From Fredinandcohnia onubensis (lineage in GTDB: Bacteria > Bacillota > Bacilli > Bacillales > Bacillaceae_L): DNA of 64,000 bases. The stretch lies in assembly GCF_002734215.1 (NCBI RefSeq), contig NZ_NSEB01000001.1:41806-105805 (forward strand), given 5' to 3'. A program made the position numbers and the translations under genes. The notes beneath the pieces were generated by a model that was not told the origin of the DNA, did no database searches, and worked only from the letters and a program-made list of their open reading frames with translations. This document shows positions 38,387 through 48,534 of this stretch, in pieces; position 1 is the stretch's first letter; each line of letters starts with the position of its first letter.

Positions 38387-39216
38387 TATTTATCATTCTT
38401 TAAATTTGCATGTGCACTTTGTACGATTTCCTGCTCAGATACAGGTAATTTATTTTCACCTTTTTCGGCAGGACCATTCCAGCGCAAATGGAGTAAAAAT
38501 TCGATATTTCCTTCTCCACCTGTGATTGGCGAATAGGACAAATTAATGCAGTCATACCCTTCCTTTAAGGAAAACTCAATGATATGCGTAAGGACCGCCT
38601 CATGGGTTTTCGGCTCACGTACGATCCCTTTTTTACCAACCTGCTCTTTACCTGCCTCAAATTGCGGTTTTACAAGCGCCACAACGTCACTGTTCGGCAC
38701 AAGAAGCGTTTTTAAAACAGGCAGAATTAAACGCAAAGAGATAAAAGAAACATCGATTGTCGCGAACTCTGGTAGACCGCTTTGTAGGTCTGCTGGCGTT
38801 ACATAACGAAAATTAGTTCGTTCCATAACGACAACACGTTCATCCTGTCTGAGTTTCCACGCAAGCTGATTATAGCCAACATCAAGGGCATATGATTTTT
38901 TGACTCCATTTTGAAGTGCACAATCCGTAAAACCACCAGTTGAAGAGCCTACATCAATCATAATTTTATCCTTGATGTTTAAATCAAAATCTTTAATGGC
39001 TTTTTCAAGCTTTAAACCACCTCTACTGACATAAGGAATGACATTCCCCTTCACAACTAGTGGTATATCAATTTCTACTTTTTCTCCCGGCTTATCAAGT
39101 CGTTCTTCATTCGAATAAACAAGACCAGCCATAATTGATCGTTTTGCTTTTTCTCGTGTTTCGATTAGGCCACGTTCAACTAACAAAACATCGAGTCTTT
39201 CTTTTTTTGTACCCAT
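38386..39216 (-). CDS. yqxC: TlyA-family S4/FtsJ RNA methyltransferase, YqxC
   Basis: A 276-residue protein with an N-terminal S4 RNA-binding domain (about 5-65: RLDVLLVERGLIETREKAKRSIMAG) and an FtsJ-like methyltransferase domain with IMIDVGSSTGGFTDCALQ as the AdoMet site. It is annotated as hemolysin in older work; TlyA proteins methylate ribosomal RNA ribose. Its target here is not shown. It begins two bases after dxs ends, so the two are translationally linked. Confidence 0.92.
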   Translation of the reverse strand: MGTKKERLDVLLVERGLIETREKAKRSIMAGLVYSNEERLDKPGEKVEIDIPLVVKGNVIPYVSRGGLKLEKAIKDFDLNIKDKIMIDVGSSTGGFTDCALQNGVKKSYALDVGYNQLAWKLRQDERVVVMERTNFRYVTPADLQSGLPEFATIDVSFISLRLILPVLKTLLVPNSDVVALVKPQFEAGKEQVGKKGIVREPKTHEAVLTHIIEFSLKEGYDCINLSYSPITGGEGNIEFLLHLRWNGPAEKGENKLPVSEQEIVQSAHANLKNDK

Positions 39217-39218
39217 GT

Positions 39219-41120
39219 CTACACTCTTTTCTGTTTCTTAGGTACGAGATTGTGTATGCGCTCAACCACATTCTCAGTTGTCATGCCAATTTCATGTAAC
39301 AGGTCATTTACATTTCCATGCTCAATAAATTGGTCTGGAATGCCCATTCGGTCGATTGATGCATGTTGATATCCATGTTCTTGTGCAAATTCGAGAACAG
39401 CACTTCCAAATCCACCCATTAATACTGACTCCTCAATTGTTAAAACTGGAAGGCTTGACCCTAAGATTTGGTGCATCATATCATTATCGAGTGGTTTGAT
39501 AAAACGGGCATTGACCACTCTTACAGATATATCTTCTTTTTCAAGTCGCTCTGCTGCTTCTAAGGCCATTGAAATCGTAGTACCAAAGGTTAGAATGACA
39601 GCATCTGTACCAGGTTTTATAATTTCCCATGTACCGATTGGAATAACCTTAAGCTCTTCATCCATTTCGACTCCAAGTCCATTTCCTCTTGCATACCTTA
39701 ATGCGATCGGACCATCATCATATTGAAGCGCAGTATTCACCATGTGCTGACCTTCATTTTCATCCTTCGGCATCATTAGGACCATATTTGGGATATGTCT
39801 TAAGAAAGGAATATCAAACACACCTTGATGTGTTTCTCCATCTGCCCCTACTAAACCTGAGCGGTCAATTCCAATGAACACATTTAGATTTTGGCGACAT
39901 ATGTCATGCACAACCTGATCATAAGCTCTTTGCAAGAAAGTCGAATAAATCGCTAAGAAAGGTTTCATATTTTGCGTGGCCAGGCCTGCAGCCATCGTAG
40001 TTGCATGCTGTTCTGCAATTCCCACGTCGAACATTCTGTCAGGGAATTCCTTTGCAAACTTTTCAAGTTTTGAACCTACTGGCATTGCAGGTGTTATTGC
40101 AACAATTCGGTTATCATTTTTCGCTAGCTTCCGGACCGTTTCACTAATAACAGCACTCCATGCAGGAGGTGGGTTTACAGGCTTAACAAAATCCCCTGTC
40201 TCAATTTTATAAGGACCTGTTCCATGCCATGTACCAACCTTATCTGTTTCCGCAGGCGTGTAACCCTTCCCTTTTTTGGTAATCACATGAACCAACACTG
40301 GCCCTTTTGTTTTCTTTGCATATTCAAGTGTCTCAAATAAATCCTCAAAATTATGCCCATCAATTGGCCCTAGGTATGTGAATCCTAGTTCCTCAAAGAA
40401 AACTCCAGACACAAGCAAATATTTAAGGCTGTCCTTGATACGCTCAGCAGTTGAAGCTAGCTTGCCACCTACAGCTGGAATCTTTTTGAGTAAATACTCA
40501 AGCTCATCTTTAACCCAGTTGTATTTACCCGCTGTACGTAGCCTTGCAAGAACATTATGAAGTGCACCAACATTTGGTGCAATCGACATCTCATTATCGT
40601 TTAATATGACAATCATATCTTTCTTTTCATGTCCGATATGATTTAATGCTTCTAATGCCATTCCACCTGTTAAAGCACCATCACCAATGATCGGAACGAC
40701 AAATTCCTTAGTTCCTTTAATATCTCGTGCAGCAGCCATTCCCATAGCAGCAGAAAGACTGGTTGAGCTATGTCCAGTTTCCCAAACGTCATGCTCACTT
40801 TCAATCCGTTTCGGAAACCCACATAGCCCTTTATATTGTCGCAATGTATCAAATTCACAAGCCCGACCTGTCAAAATTTTATGTACATAGGACTGATGCC
40901 CAACATCCCAAATGAATTTATCCTTTGGGCTATCAAATTCCTTATGTAAAGCGATTGTTAATTCAACAACCCCAAGATTAGGTCCAATATGTCCACCTGT
41001 CTTGGAAAGCTTTTCGATTAAAAATTGACGGATATCCTGACTAAGTTTATTTAATTCATCTATAGACATATTTTTTAGGAACTTAGGGTCTTTAATACTT
41101 AGAAGATCCAAAGGATTCAC
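39219..41120 (-). CDS. dxs: 1-deoxy-D-xylulose-5-phosphate synthase
   Basis: A 633-residue thiamine-diphosphate enzyme that condenses pyruvate and glyceraldehyde-3-phosphate, the first step of the MEP isoprenoid pathway. Motifs: [12 protein letters not shown] with a catalytic His, [18 protein letters not shown] for the cofactor, and the second domain [19 protein letters not shown]. The frame starts with GTG at 41120; the next in-frame TTG at 41111 gives MDLLSIKDP, identical in pattern to known Dxs N-termini, and may be the real start. It follows ispA, which uses its downstream products. Confidence 0.96.
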   Translation of the reverse strand: MNPLDLLSIKDPKFLKNMSIDELNKLSQDIRQFLIEKLSKTGGHIGPNLGVVELTIALHKEFDSPKDKFIWDVGHQSYVHKILTGRACEFDTLRQYKGLCGFPKRIESEHDVWETGHSSTSLSAAMGMAAARDIKGTKEFVVPIIGDGALTGGMALEALNHIGHEKKDMIVILNDNEMSIAPNVGALHNVLARLRTAGKYNWVKDELEYLLKKIPAVGGKLASTAERIKDSLKYLLVSGVFFEELGFTYLGPIDGHNFEDLFETLEYAKKTKGPVLVHVITKKGKGYTPAETDKVGTWHGTGPYKIETGDFVKPVNPPPAWSAVISETVRKLAKNDNRIVAITPAMPVGSKLEKFAKEFPDRMFDVGIAEQHATTMAAGLATQNMKPFLAIYSTFLQRAYDQVVHDICRQNLNVFIGIDRSGLVGADGETHQGVFDIPFLRHIPNMVLMMPKDENEGQHMVNTALQYDDGPIALRYARGNGLGVEMDEELKVIPIGTWEIIKPGTDAVILTFGTTISMALEAAERLEKEDISVRVVNARFIKPLDNDMMHQILGSSLPVLTIEESVLMGGFGSAVLEFAQEHGYQHASIDRMGIPDQFIEHGNVNDLLHEIGMTTENVVERIHNLVPKKQKRV

Positions 41121-41161
41121 TCACTTTCATTTACTATGTAATACATTTTCAAGAATGTATT

Positions 41162-42061
41162 TTAATGATCTCTGGATGCGATTAGATTACACATATAGTC
41201 TAGTATATCATGTTTCATATCAACACTATATAAAAACCGCCTTGCTTCATCTACATGAAAGGTTAGTTTCTCCTTTGCACCCTCAAGAGTTAATAATGCA
41301 GGATACGTATTCTTATGATTACCAGTATCACTGCCGACCGGTTTCCCTAGTTTAACTTCTGTACCTTCAATATCTAAAATATCATCTCGAATTTGAAAGG
41401 CTAAACCTAAATGATGCGCAAATTGTGTAAGCTTATCAAGCTGTTCACTAGTAGCATCTGCAAGAATCGCTCCTGCAATCACACTATATGCTAATAATTT
41501 TCCTGTTTTATGGCGGTGAATGTATTCTAATTCATCCAGGTTCAAGACTTTACCTTCGCCTTCCATATCCGCCACCTGTCCTCCAACCATACCTTCCGGA
41601 CCAGAGGCCTTTGCTAATTCAGTAACAAGCAACAGCTTTTTTTCAGGGGATAATTCAGGGCTAATGGATTCAGTAATTACCTGAAAGCTATATGTCAATA
41701 GTGCATCACCTGCTAAGATTGCTACTGCCTCTCCAAACACCTTATGATTGGTAGGTTTTCCCCTACGAAGATCATCATCATCCATGCTTGGTAAGTCATC
41801 ATGAATAAGGGAATACGTGTGAATCATTTCAATAGCACACGCAGTCGGTAATCCGATTACTTCATCTTTTCCAAAAGAACGAAGTGTACCAAGGAGTAAT
41901 AAAGGGCGGATCCGTTTCCCACCCGCTTCAAGAGAGTAGTGCATCGCTTCCTTTATTATTTTTGGGGCGGATAAGCTAGAAATATACTTTGGAAGCTGTT
42001 CTTCAATATTATTTTTTTGTATATCTAAAAATTGTGTTATCTCAGTTGGATTCATGTTCAT
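41162..42061 (-). CDS. ispA: Farnesyl diphosphate synthase (polyprenyl synthase)
   Basis: A 299-residue short-chain prenyl transferase. The first aspartate-rich motif is [19 protein letters not shown] and the second [20 protein letters not shown]. Residues before the first motif (HTYSLIH) fit a C15 product class. It supplies farnesyl diphosphate for undecaprenol, quinones and heme side chains. Its ATG overlaps the xseB stop (ATGA). A second ATG six bases on is also possible. Confidence 0.95.
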   Translation of the reverse strand: MNMNPTEITQFLDIQKNNIEEQLPKYISSLSAPKIIKEAMHYSLEAGGKRIRPLLLLGTLRSFGKDEVIGLPTACAIEMIHTYSLIHDDLPSMDDDDLRRGKPTNHKVFGEAVAILAGDALLTYSFQVITESISPELSPEKKLLLVTELAKASGPEGMVGGQVADMEGEGKVLNLDELEYIHRHKTGKLLAYSVIAGAILADATSEQLDKLTQFAHHLGLAFQIRDDILDIEGTEVKLGKPVGSDTGNHKNTYPALLTLEGAKEKLTFHVDEARRFLYSVDMKHDILDYMCNLIASRDH

Positions 42062-42291
42062 TCTTCCTCCTGAATCGAAAACGGTTCTAGTTCACCGTCT
42101 TCACGTAAAATTTGCTCCATTTGCTTCTCAACATGTTGGAGCTTGTCATGACAAAGCTTTGATAGCTTCATGCCTTCTTGGAAATAAGTGATTGCTTTTT
42201 CTAAAGGGACATCTCCTTCTTCAAGATGCCCGACAATTTGCTCGAGTTTCTCCATTGCTTCCTCAAAGGATAATACCATTTCTTCACTCAT
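42058..42291 (-). CDS. xseB: Exodeoxyribonuclease VII small subunit
   Basis: A 77-residue helical protein with the conserved [35 protein letters not shown]. Several copies assemble with one XseA to form exonuclease VII, which degrades single-stranded DNA. It starts directly after the xseA stop and overlaps ispA by four bases. Confidence 0.95.
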   Translation of the reverse strand: MSEEMVLSFEEAMEKLEQIVGHLEEGDVPLEKAITYFQEGMKLSKLCHDKLQHVEKQMEQILREDGELEPFSIQEEE

Positions 42292-43638
42292 CTATTGTCT
42301 CTCCTCTATTTCAATTACTTCACAGTCAAGATGACCATCCGACAGCTTAACCTTGATTTTATTCCCCTGTTCAACTTGCTGTACACTTTTCACTAAATGT
42401 TCTTCCTGATCATATACAAGGCTATACCCACGATCCATGATTTTTAACGGACTAAGTGCCTCTAGCTTCGATACTTGGGACGAAAAAGCAAATTGCTTTT
42501 GTTTCAAAATTTGTGTAAATTCTCTTAAAAGCATCTTTGTATTAAGATCCTGCTTTTGTTTGGCACGAATTAGCTTTTCACTAGGATGGTTATGCTGCAA
42601 ACGTAAACTAAGCTTTTGAAATGCTTCTTGCTTACGAGATATTACCATAGCCCCTTCTCTTTCTAAACGGTCTACCACGCGATCCAGCTGTTGTTGCTTC
42701 TGATCATAAAGATTCTTCGGAAAACGAAAAGCATAGGATTTTTTCAATGTATCTAAGCGTTTTGAATCACGTACGAGTTTTTCTTTCATAGCACGGAGTA
42801 GACGTGTATGTCTAACAAGTAAGCGTTCTGACAGCTCGGCCATATGTGGCACAGCTAATTCAGCTGCTCCTGTTGGTGTAGGTGCACGTAAATCTGCCAC
42901 AAAATCAGCGATCGTAATATCTGTCTCATGTCCTACTGCAGAAATAATGGGCACCTTCGACTGAAAAATCGCTCTTGCCACGATTTCTTCATTAAATGCC
43001 CAAAGTTCCTCAATTGAGCCACCACCACGGCCAACAATTAACACATCAATTTTTCCAAATTCATTCGCTTTTTCGATGGCTTTAACGACTGATGGCCCCG
43101 CATTCACCCCTTGGACAAGGGCAGGAAAGACAATAACTTTTGCGATTGGATATCTACGTCTAATTGTTGTAATTATATCGCGAATCGCAGCTCCTGTTGG
43201 TGATGTAACAATCCCAATATAATGTGGTATCTTAGGAATTGGCTTTTTAAAGTTTTGCGAGAAAAGTCCTTCTGCTTCAAGACGTTTTTTCATTTCCTCG
43301 TAGGCTAAGTATAAATTTCCTATCCCGTCTGGCTGCATTTCTTTTACATAGATCTGATAGTTTCCATTTGATTCAAATACTGTAACCTCGCCGCGAAGCA
43401 AAACTTTCATCCCATTTTCAGGAGTGAATTTTAAATCTCGGTTGTAGCCAGCAAACATCACAGCTTGAATTCGTGCTGATTGATCCTTTATTGTAAAATA
43501 CATATGTCCACGACTATGCGCCTTAAAATTCGAGATTTCTCCCTTCACCCAAATATCCTGAAGATGAGGGTCCGCATCAAATTTACGTTTAATATATTTT
43601 GTTAATGCAGTTACGGTTAGATATCGATTTTGTTCCAT
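42292..43638 (-). CDS. xseA: Exodeoxyribonuclease VII large subunit
   Basis: A 448-residue subunit: an N-terminal OB fold (about 1-100, with [22 protein letters not shown]), a catalytic domain with [14 protein letters not shown] and [17 protein letters not shown], then long coiled-coil helices that bind XseB copies. All conserved active-site blocks are present. It is 12 bases downstream of folD. Confidence 0.96.
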   Translation of the reverse strand: MEQNRYLTVTALTKYIKRKFDADPHLQDIWVKGEISNFKAHSRGHMYFTIKDQSARIQAVMFAGYNRDLKFTPENGMKVLLRGEVTVFESNGNYQIYVKEMQPDGIGNLYLAYEEMKKRLEAEGLFSQNFKKPIPKIPHYIGIVTSPTGAAIRDIITTIRRRYPIAKVIVFPALVQGVNAGPSVVKAIEKANEFGKIDVLIVGRGGGSIEELWAFNEEIVARAIFQSKVPIISAVGHETDITIADFVADLRAPTPTGAAELAVPHMAELSERLLVRHTRLLRAMKEKLVRDSKRLDTLKKSYAFRFPKNLYDQKQQQLDRVVDRLEREGAMVISRKQEAFQKLSLRLQHNHPSEKLIRAKQKQDLNTKMLLREFTQILKQKQFAFSSQVSKLEALSPLKIMDRGYSLVYDQEEHLVKSVQQVEQGNKIKVKLSDGHLDCEVIEIEERQ

Positions 43639-43650
43639 TCCTACTAATCC

Positions 43651-44517
43651 CTACTTCCTAGAAAGAAGGGCGAAATTTTTTGCAGACTGAACCGTATTAT
43701 GAAGAAGCATTGTAATCGTCATAGGACCAACTCCACCTGGTACCGGTGTAAGGTAGCTTGCTTTCTCTTTTGCTTCGTCAAAAACAACGTCACCAACAAG
43801 CTTACCAGTTAATTCAAGGCGGTTTACACCAACATCAATCACAACTGCACCTTCTTTAATATAATCTCCAGGAATAAAATTCGCCTTTCCGACAGCAGCG
43901 ACTAAAATATCTGCCTGAAGGGTCATCTCTTTTAAATTTTTAGTCCTAGAATGACAATACGTTACTGTAGCATTCTCTTTAAGGAAGAGTTGTCCAACTG
44001 GTTTTCCGACAATATTACTTCTGCCAACAACCACGACGTGCTTACCTTCGATTGATATTTGTTTAGATTTTACCATTTCAATAATTCCAAAAGGTGTACA
44101 TGGTAAGAAAGAATCTTGTCCAGTCATCATGCGACCAATGTTAATCGGATGAAAACCGTCCACATCTTTTTCTGGTGAAATTCTTTCGATAACTGCCGTT
44201 TCATTAATCGTATTTGGTAATGGTAACTGAACAAGAATACCATGGATAGAAGGATCCTGGTTTAAGCGGTCAATTTCACTAAGTAAAAATTCTTCCGTAA
44301 TGGTATCTGGATATTCTAGCATCAAGGAGTAAATGCCAGTTTCCTTACATGCTTTATCCTTTCCTTTTACATAGGATCTTGAAGCTGGGTCATTACCAAC
44401 CAATAATACAGCTAATCCAGGAACAATACCGTCTTGTGATAAATTCTTTACCTCTTCTGTAATTTCATTACGCTTTGTTTGTGCTAATTCTTTCCCACTT
44501 ATAATCTCTGCCGACAT
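43651..44517 (-). CDS. folD: Methylenetetrahydrofolate dehydrogenase/cyclohydrolase
   Basis: A 288-residue bifunctional enzyme of one-carbon metabolism. The catalytic Lys is in YVKGKDKACKETGI (K56 region), HGILVQLPLP is the folate loop, and VVVGRSNIVGKPVGQLFLKENATVTYCHSRT binds NADP. C-terminal TPVPGGVGPMTITML is intact. The ATG follows AAGGGAGAGTTGG. Its folate product feeds purine and formyl-methionine synthesis. Confidence 0.97.
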   Translation of the reverse strand: MSAEIISGKELAQTKRNEITEEVKNLSQDGIVPGLAVLLVGNDPASRSYVKGKDKACKETGIYSLMLEYPDTITEEFLLSEIDRLNQDPSIHGILVQLPLPNTINETAVIERISPEKDVDGFHPINIGRMMTGQDSFLPCTPFGIIEMVKSKQISIEGKHVVVVGRSNIVGKPVGQLFLKENATVTYCHSRTKNLKEMTLQADILVAAVGKANFIPGDYIKEGAVVIDVGVNRLELTGKLVGDVVFDEAKEKASYLTPVPGGVGPMTITMLLHNTVQSAKNFALLSRK

Positions 44518-44571
44518 TTTTCCAACTCTCCCTTATGTACATTGAATTCTTTTATGGACTACAGCGATACT

Positions 44572-44964
44572 CTACTTTACTAATGTATCTTTTATTTTCG
44601 ATAGAATAGCATTAATAAAACGACTCGAGCTATCATCACCAAATTCTTTAGCAAGTTCAATTGCCTCATCAATACTTACCTTAACAGGAATCTCCTCTAT
44701 ATATTTCATTTCATAGACAGCAATGCGTAAAATCGAACGGTCTACATTTGCAAGTCTTTCAAGATTCCATTTTTCTAGATGCTCTCGCAATAAAGAATCA
44801 ATTTCTTCTTTATGTTTGATAACTCCATGTACAATCTGTTCTAGGAAAGGATCTGAAGTCTCTTCTTCAAGTACACTCTCAATCGCTTCATTTGGGTCAC
44901 TCTGGCTTACATCAACTTGGAATAACGATTGCAAAGCCTTTTGTCGTGCTGTACGTCTTTTCAT
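44572..44964 (-). CDS. nusB: Transcription antitermination factor NusB
   Basis: A 130-residue all-helical RNA-binding protein that joins NusE (S10) on boxA RNA in rRNA antitermination. The N-terminal arginine-rich [14 protein letters not shown] and the [13 protein letters not shown] plus [24 protein letters not shown] segments are characteristic. The ATG follows AAAGGAGAAATAAATC. It begins a run with folD, xseA, xseB, ispA, dxs and yqxC. Confidence 0.96.
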   Translation of the reverse strand: MKRRTARQKALQSLFQVDVSQSDPNEAIESVLEEETSDPFLEQIVHGVIKHKEEIDSLLREHLEKWNLERLANVDRSILRIAVYEMKYIEEIPVKVSIDEAIELAKEFGDDSSSRFINAILSKIKDTLVK

Positions 44965-45087
44965 ACGATTTATTTCTCCTTTATATATAGTAAAACTTTT
45001 GTCCCACTATCAGTTACATACTAATAACATGATAATATCATAAAATAATTTTAAAATAAAAACCAACTCTTTATTGTAAGGTAAAAA

Positions 45088-45119
45088 TAAAAAAGTCTGA
45101 TAGCGTTTGCCATCAGACT
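45088..45119 (-). terminator. Terminator of yqhY
   Basis: Stem AGTCTGATAGC / GCCATCAGACT (one mismatch) with loop GTTT; the minus strand continues with six T. It separates yqhY from nusB. Confidence 0.85.
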
Positions 45120-45128
45120 AACTATTGC

Positions 45129-45539
45129 CTACATCTCTTCTTCTACTTCGACTTCAGGTTTTTGCGTTTCAAATAATACACCAACAACATGGATGTTTAC
45201 CTCATTCGCATCTAAAGCTGTCATATTCAATAAAGCCTGGCGTACATTGTCTTGAATTTGACGAGCAACATTCGGAATAGAAACGCCAAAGTTCATTACA
45301 CAGTACACATCCACAATAATTCCGGTTTCTGTTAGCTCAACTTTAACACCTTTTCCATGGTTCTTCTTTCCAAGTTTCTCAACCACTCCAGAAGCAAAGT
45401 TCCCTCTCATTTGTGCGACTCCTTCAACTTCTGAAGAAGCAATTCCTGCAATAACTTCAATTACTTCTGGGGCAATTTCAACCTTACCCAGACCGTTACT
45501 GCCTTGATCCATTTCTAAAATATTCGTTTCCGCTGCCAT
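45129..45539 (-). CDS. yqhY: Asp23/Gls24-family protein YqhY
   Basis: A 136-residue protein of the Asp23/Gls24 (DUF322) family: VEIAPEVIEVIAGIASSEVEGVAQM, then GVKVELTETGIIVDVYCVMNFGVSIPNVARQIQDNV. It lacks a membrane helix, so it is cytoplasmic. In Firmicutes yqhY is nearly always beside accBC, and genetic work in B. subtilis ties it to control of fatty acid synthesis. The start is ATG at 45537-45539, nine bases after AGGAGG; the longer frame starts with TTG. Biochemical role is unknown. Confidence 0.92.
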   Translation of the reverse strand: MAAETNILEMDQGSNGLGKVEIAPEVIEVIAGIASSEVEGVAQMRGNFASGVVEKLGKKNHGKGVKVELTETGIIVDVYCVMNFGVSIPNVARQIQDNVRQALLNMTALDANEVNIHVVGVLFETQKPEVEVEEEM

Positions 45540-45559
45540 CAGCAAGCACCTCCTATATT

Positions 45560-45655
45560 TAACTTTATTCAGCCCATCACTTCTATATGTGGTGGTTCAA
45601 TACTGCATTAGTAATCAATTCAGATGGAGGTTCAAATCCCATCTGAATAAAGTTA
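45560..45655 (-). repeat. Nested inverted repeats in the accC-yqhY gap
   Basis: A 13-bp perfect inverted repeat, TAACTTTATTCAG (45560-45572) and its complement (45643-45655), encloses two more hairpins: CCATCAC with GTGGTGG (45574-45596, one G-T pair) and TCAGATGG with CCATCTGA (45620-45627, 45639-45646). It lies in the leader of yqhY. Whether it is a mobile short repeat or an RNA element is not decided by the sequence. Confidence 0.55.
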
Positions 45656-45770
45656 AGCCTTCGGCGGATGCCACGATTTTTCAAAGGTAATTTTTCGAGC
45701 GTAGGATCAAAGACTAGGAACGCCACGTCCTGTGGCAACGTCTTTGTGACCCACCTCGTGTGGGCCTAAA
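45656..45770. other. GC-richer hairpin-rich spacer, no gene seen
   Basis: It contains GCCTTCGGC (45657-45665), GCCACGTCCTGTGGC (45722-45736) and CCCACCTCGTGTGGG (45750-45764), each a 3-5 bp stem with a short loop. No open frame with a ribosome site is visible on either strand. Confidence 0.5.
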
Positions 45771-45806
45771 AAAATCGGGCGCAAATACGCCGTCAATGCG
45801 TATTTG
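45771..45806 (-). terminator. Likely terminator of accBC
   Basis: A 9-bp perfect stem CAAATACGC / GCGTATTTG (45782-45790, 45798-45806), six bases past the accC stop; on the minus strand seven T follow after CGCCCGA. Confidence 0.55.
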
Positions 45807-45812
45807 ATCGTA

Positions 45813-47162
45813 CTACTTCATAACCTCATATAATTCAAGAAATTTTGTGTTGAAGTCTCCACCTACAAATTTTTCATGATTCATAAGCTTCAGGTGGAAA
45901 GGAATTGTAGTGTGTACACCCTCAATTACAAATTCACTTAGAGCACGCTTCATTCTTGCGACTGCTTCTTCCCGAGTTGCCCCATATGTAATGAGCTTCG
46001 CAATCATCGAATCATAATATGGAGGTATTGAATAGCCAGGATATGCAGCAGAATCTACCCTTACACCTAGACCACCAGGTGGCAAATACATTTCAATTTT
46101 GCCTGGCGAAGGCATAAAATTCTTCTCTGGGTTCTCTGCATTGATTCGGCATTCAATGGCCCAACCATTAAATGTTACATCACTTTGAGTGAGTGAAAGC
46201 TCTTTTCCTGATGCAACACGAATTTGTTCTTTAATTAAGTCTACACCTGTCACCATCTCAGTAACGGGATGCTCGACTTGAATTCTTGTATTCATTTCCA
46301 TGAAATAGAATTGATCATTGACATGGTCATAAATAAATTCAATTGTACCAGCACCTGAGTAGTCAACAGCTTTTGCTGCTTTAACGGCAGCATCACCCAT
46401 TTTTTGTCTTGTAGCCTCACTTAGAGCAGGAGATGGAGTTTCCTCAACTAGCTTTTGTAAACGTCGTTGAATGGAGCAATCTCTCTCTCCTAAATGTATC
46501 ACATTTCCGTGGTTGTCGGCCATTACTTGAATCTCAACGTGGCGGAAATCTTGAATATATTTCTCAATATATACACCAGGATTTCCAAAAGCAGTAGCAG
46601 CCTCCTGTTGAGTGATGTTGATTCCTTTAATAAGTTCCTCTTCATCCTTCGCAACACGGATTCCTTTTCCGCCTCCACCAGCAGTCGCTTTAATAATGAC
46701 TGGGTAACCCATATCATTTGCCAGCGCGATTGCTTCACCTGTATCTTTAATAATTCCTTGTGAACCAGGCACAATCGGTACACCTGCTACTCTCATCGTT
46801 TCACGGGCAACATCCTTTGTACCCATTTTATTAATGGCTTCAGGGCTTGGACCAATGAAAGTTAGATTTACTTCACGACAAAGCTCTGCAAAGTCTGCAT
46901 TCTCGGCTAAGAACCCATAACCTGGGTGAATCCCTTCACTTTCAGTAAGCTTTGCAACGCTAATAATATTTGTAAAATTTAAATAGCTATCCTTTGAAGA
47001 TTTCGGACCAATACAATAGGCCTCATCTGCCAGTTGAACGTGAAGAGATTCCCGGTCCGCCTCAGAGAAAACAGCTACCGTTTCAATTCCGAGCTCTTTA
47101 CAGGCACGAATTATACGAACCGCAATTTCACCACGGTTTGCTATTAGTATTTTTTTTAACAT
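45813..47162 (-). CDS. accC: Acetyl-CoA carboxylase biotin carboxylase subunit
   Basis: A 449-residue ATP-grasp enzyme. It carboxylates the biotin carried on AccB. Landmarks: [25 protein letters not shown], the glycine-rich ATP loop [20 protein letters not shown], and [26 protein letters not shown] near 285-310. It is the second gene of accBC. As no other biotin carboxylase is present here, it could also serve the YqjD carboxyltransferase, though that is inference. Confidence 0.97.
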   Translation of the reverse strand: MLKKILIANRGEIAVRIIRACKELGIETVAVFSEADRESLHVQLADEAYCIGPKSSKDSYLNFTNIISVAKLTESEGIHPGYGFLAENADFAELCREVNLTFIGPSPEAINKMGTKDVARETMRVAGVPIVPGSQGIIKDTGEAIALANDMGYPVIIKATAGGGGKGIRVAKDEEELIKGINITQQEAATAFGNPGVYIEKYIQDFRHVEIQVMADNHGNVIHLGERDCSIQRRLQKLVEETPSPALSEATRQKMGDAAVKAAKAVDYSGAGTIEFIYDHVNDQFYFMEMNTRIQVEHPVTEMVTGVDLIKEQIRVASGKELSLTQSDVTFNGWAIECRINAENPEKNFMPSPGKIEMYLPPGGLGVRVDSAAYPGYSIPPYYDSMIAKLITYGATREEAVARMKRALSEFVIEGVHTTIPFHLKLMNHEKFVGGDFNTKFLELYEVMK

Positions 47163-47195
47163 GAGGGTCGCTCCTTACTTATTTGAACAATCATA

Positions 47196-47702
47196 CTATG
47201 CTTTTACTAGGAATAATGGTTGACCATACTCCACAAGCTGACCATTCTCAACCAATATTTCAACGATTTCTCCATTTACTTCTGCTTCGATTTCGTTAAA
47301 TAGCTTCATTGCTTCGACGATACAAACGACTGAATCTTCTTTAACTTTATCACCTTTTTGTACATATGCACCTGCATCTGGAGATGGAGATGCATAGAAA
47401 GTACCAACCATCGGTGAAACAATTTTATGGAGGTTTTCATCAACTGCAGATGCTGCTGTAACAGGTTCAGCTGGCTGTGCCTGCGGTTGTACAGGTTGTG
47501 CTTGTGCGGCAGGCTGAGCTACTTCAGTAACAACCGGAGCAACCGGCTGTGCTTGTACCTTGCTTTCTACAATGGTTTGTACAGTTGTTTCTTTACTTTT
47601 CTTCATTTTAATTTTTGAGCCTTCACTCTCAAAAGTAAACTCGTCAATATTTGAATGATCAACTAACTTAATAAGTTCACGTAATTCTTGAATTTTAAAC
47701 AT
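47196..47702 (-). CDS. accB: Biotin carboxyl carrier protein of acetyl-CoA carboxylase
   Basis: A 168-residue carrier. The N-terminal 40 residues are followed by a Pro/Ala/Gln/Val linker (about 50-85) and the biotinyl domain with the modified lysine K133 in [28 protein letters not shown] is the usual entry to the domain. ATG follows AAGGAGTGTAATGG. It is the first gene of accBC; a FapR-like operator overlaps its likely promoter. Confidence 0.96.
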   Translation of the reverse strand: MFKIQELRELIKLVDHSNIDEFTFESEGSKIKMKKSKETTVQTIVESKVQAQPVAPVVTEVAQPAAQAQPVQPQAQPAEPVTAASAVDENLHKIVSPMVGTFYASPSPDAGAYVQKGDKVKEDSVVCIVEAMKLFNEIEAEVNGEIVEILVENGQLVEYGQPLFLVKA

Positions 47703-47770
47703 CCATTACACTCCTTGTGATTAACTCGAATATAAAACTATAAATTGGTGTCAACATTTTATTGCTAGTA

Positions 47771-47787
47771 TTAGTACCACATACTAA
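47771..47787. promoter_or_regulatory. FapR-like operator upstream of accBC
   Basis: TTAGTACCACATACTAA has both half-sites (TTAGTA, TACTAA) perfect and 14 of 17 bases equal to the FapR consensus TTAGTACCTGGTACTAA. It lies directly downstream of the -10 box at 47789-47794, so it would cover the start of transcription. Confidence 0.65.
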
Positions 47788-47788
47788 C

Positions 47789-47818
47789 ATGATACGATAC
47801 TTAAAACCCTCTTTTCAA
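47789..47818 (-). promoter_or_regulatory. SigA promoter of accBC
   Basis: Minus strand TTGAAA (47813-47818), 18 bases, TATCAT (47789-47794). Confidence 0.6.
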
Positions 47819-47838
47819 TATATTACGGAGATTTTTTC

Positions 47839-47854
47839 ACGAAAACGTTATCAT
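47839..47854. promoter_or_regulatory. cre-like sequence upstream of the accB promoter
   Basis: ACGAAAACGTTATCAT matches 15 of 16 positions of WTGNAARCGNWWWCAW (C for T at position 2). It lies about 20 bases upstream of the -35. Such degenerate sites are frequent by chance. Confidence 0.3.
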
Positions 47855-47887
47855 TAATTTCCCATCTTCTCATCTATTTTACCAAAA

Positions 47888-47925
47888 AGAAAAGAAAGTA
47901 CAGCATTTTAGCCGTACTTTCTTTT
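47888..47925 (-). terminator. Terminator of the spoIIIA operon
   Basis: A long stem AAAAGAAAGTACAGC / GCCGTACTTTCTTTT (one mismatch) six bases after the spoIIIAH stop; the minus strand continues in a T/C-rich tract ending in five T. Confidence 0.8.
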
Positions 47926-47930
47926 ACCTT

Positions 47931-48533
47931 TTATTTTTCTTTTTCACCAGTTAATTCAAACTCTACTGCAACATTTTGCAGTTCGCCTAACTCACTGCGA
48001 ACAAGTCGTAGAATCTCATTAGCTTGTTGCTTTGAGCTTTCCTTAGATTTAACTGTAATCTTAATCTTGTCACCTTCTACGCGAACTAAAGCATCCTCGT
48101 AGTTATTTCCTTTGATAAGCATCTCGATAATCTTTTCTTTTGATTCAATATCTTCTAGTTTCTTTAACTCATCGTATGCTTTAAGCTTTTGATCTGCTGT
48201 TAGTTCTGTTGAAGCCGCTTGTGCTTCTAAATTGCTTCTTATTTTACTGCGGTGCTCATCAATTTCTAAGCGTAATGCAGCAAACATGTCATCACTAGAA
48301 ACAGAAGAAATCACATTACCATCTTCATCTTCCTCAACAGTTACACTTGCACCGTCTTTATTTTCAGTAGATGTTTCGACATTTTCATTTTCTTTTTCAT
48401 TATCCTTCTGTTCATCCTGCTCCATCGCAACATCGTTAGGATTGTTTTCAGGAGTCGTAATATAATAGACTGATAACACTACTACTAGACTTAACATTGT
48501 TAATAACCATACAGTTTGTTTTTTCAATAACAT
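47931..48533 (-). CDS. spoIIIAH: SpoIIIAH, channel protein of the engulfed forespore
   Basis: A 200-residue mother-cell protein with one N-terminal membrane helix (TVWLLTMLSLVVVLSVYYI), an acidic linker rich in E, N and D, and a C-terminal ring-building domain (about 110-200) that meets SpoIIQ from the forespore. The start is ATG at 48531-48533 behind GGGGGATTC; the longer frame runs into spoIIIAG. It is the last gene of the operon. Confidence 0.95.
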   Translation of the reverse strand: MLLKKQTVWLLTMLSLVVVLSVYYITTPENNPNDVAMEQDEQKDNEKENENVETSTENKDGASVTVEEDEDGNVISSVSSDDMFAALRLEIDEHRSKIRSNLEAQAASTELTADQKLKAYDELKKLEDIESKEKIIEMLIKGNNYEDALVRVEGDKIKITVKSKESSKQQANEILRLVRSELGELQNVAVEFELTGEKEK

Positions 48534-48534
48534 T

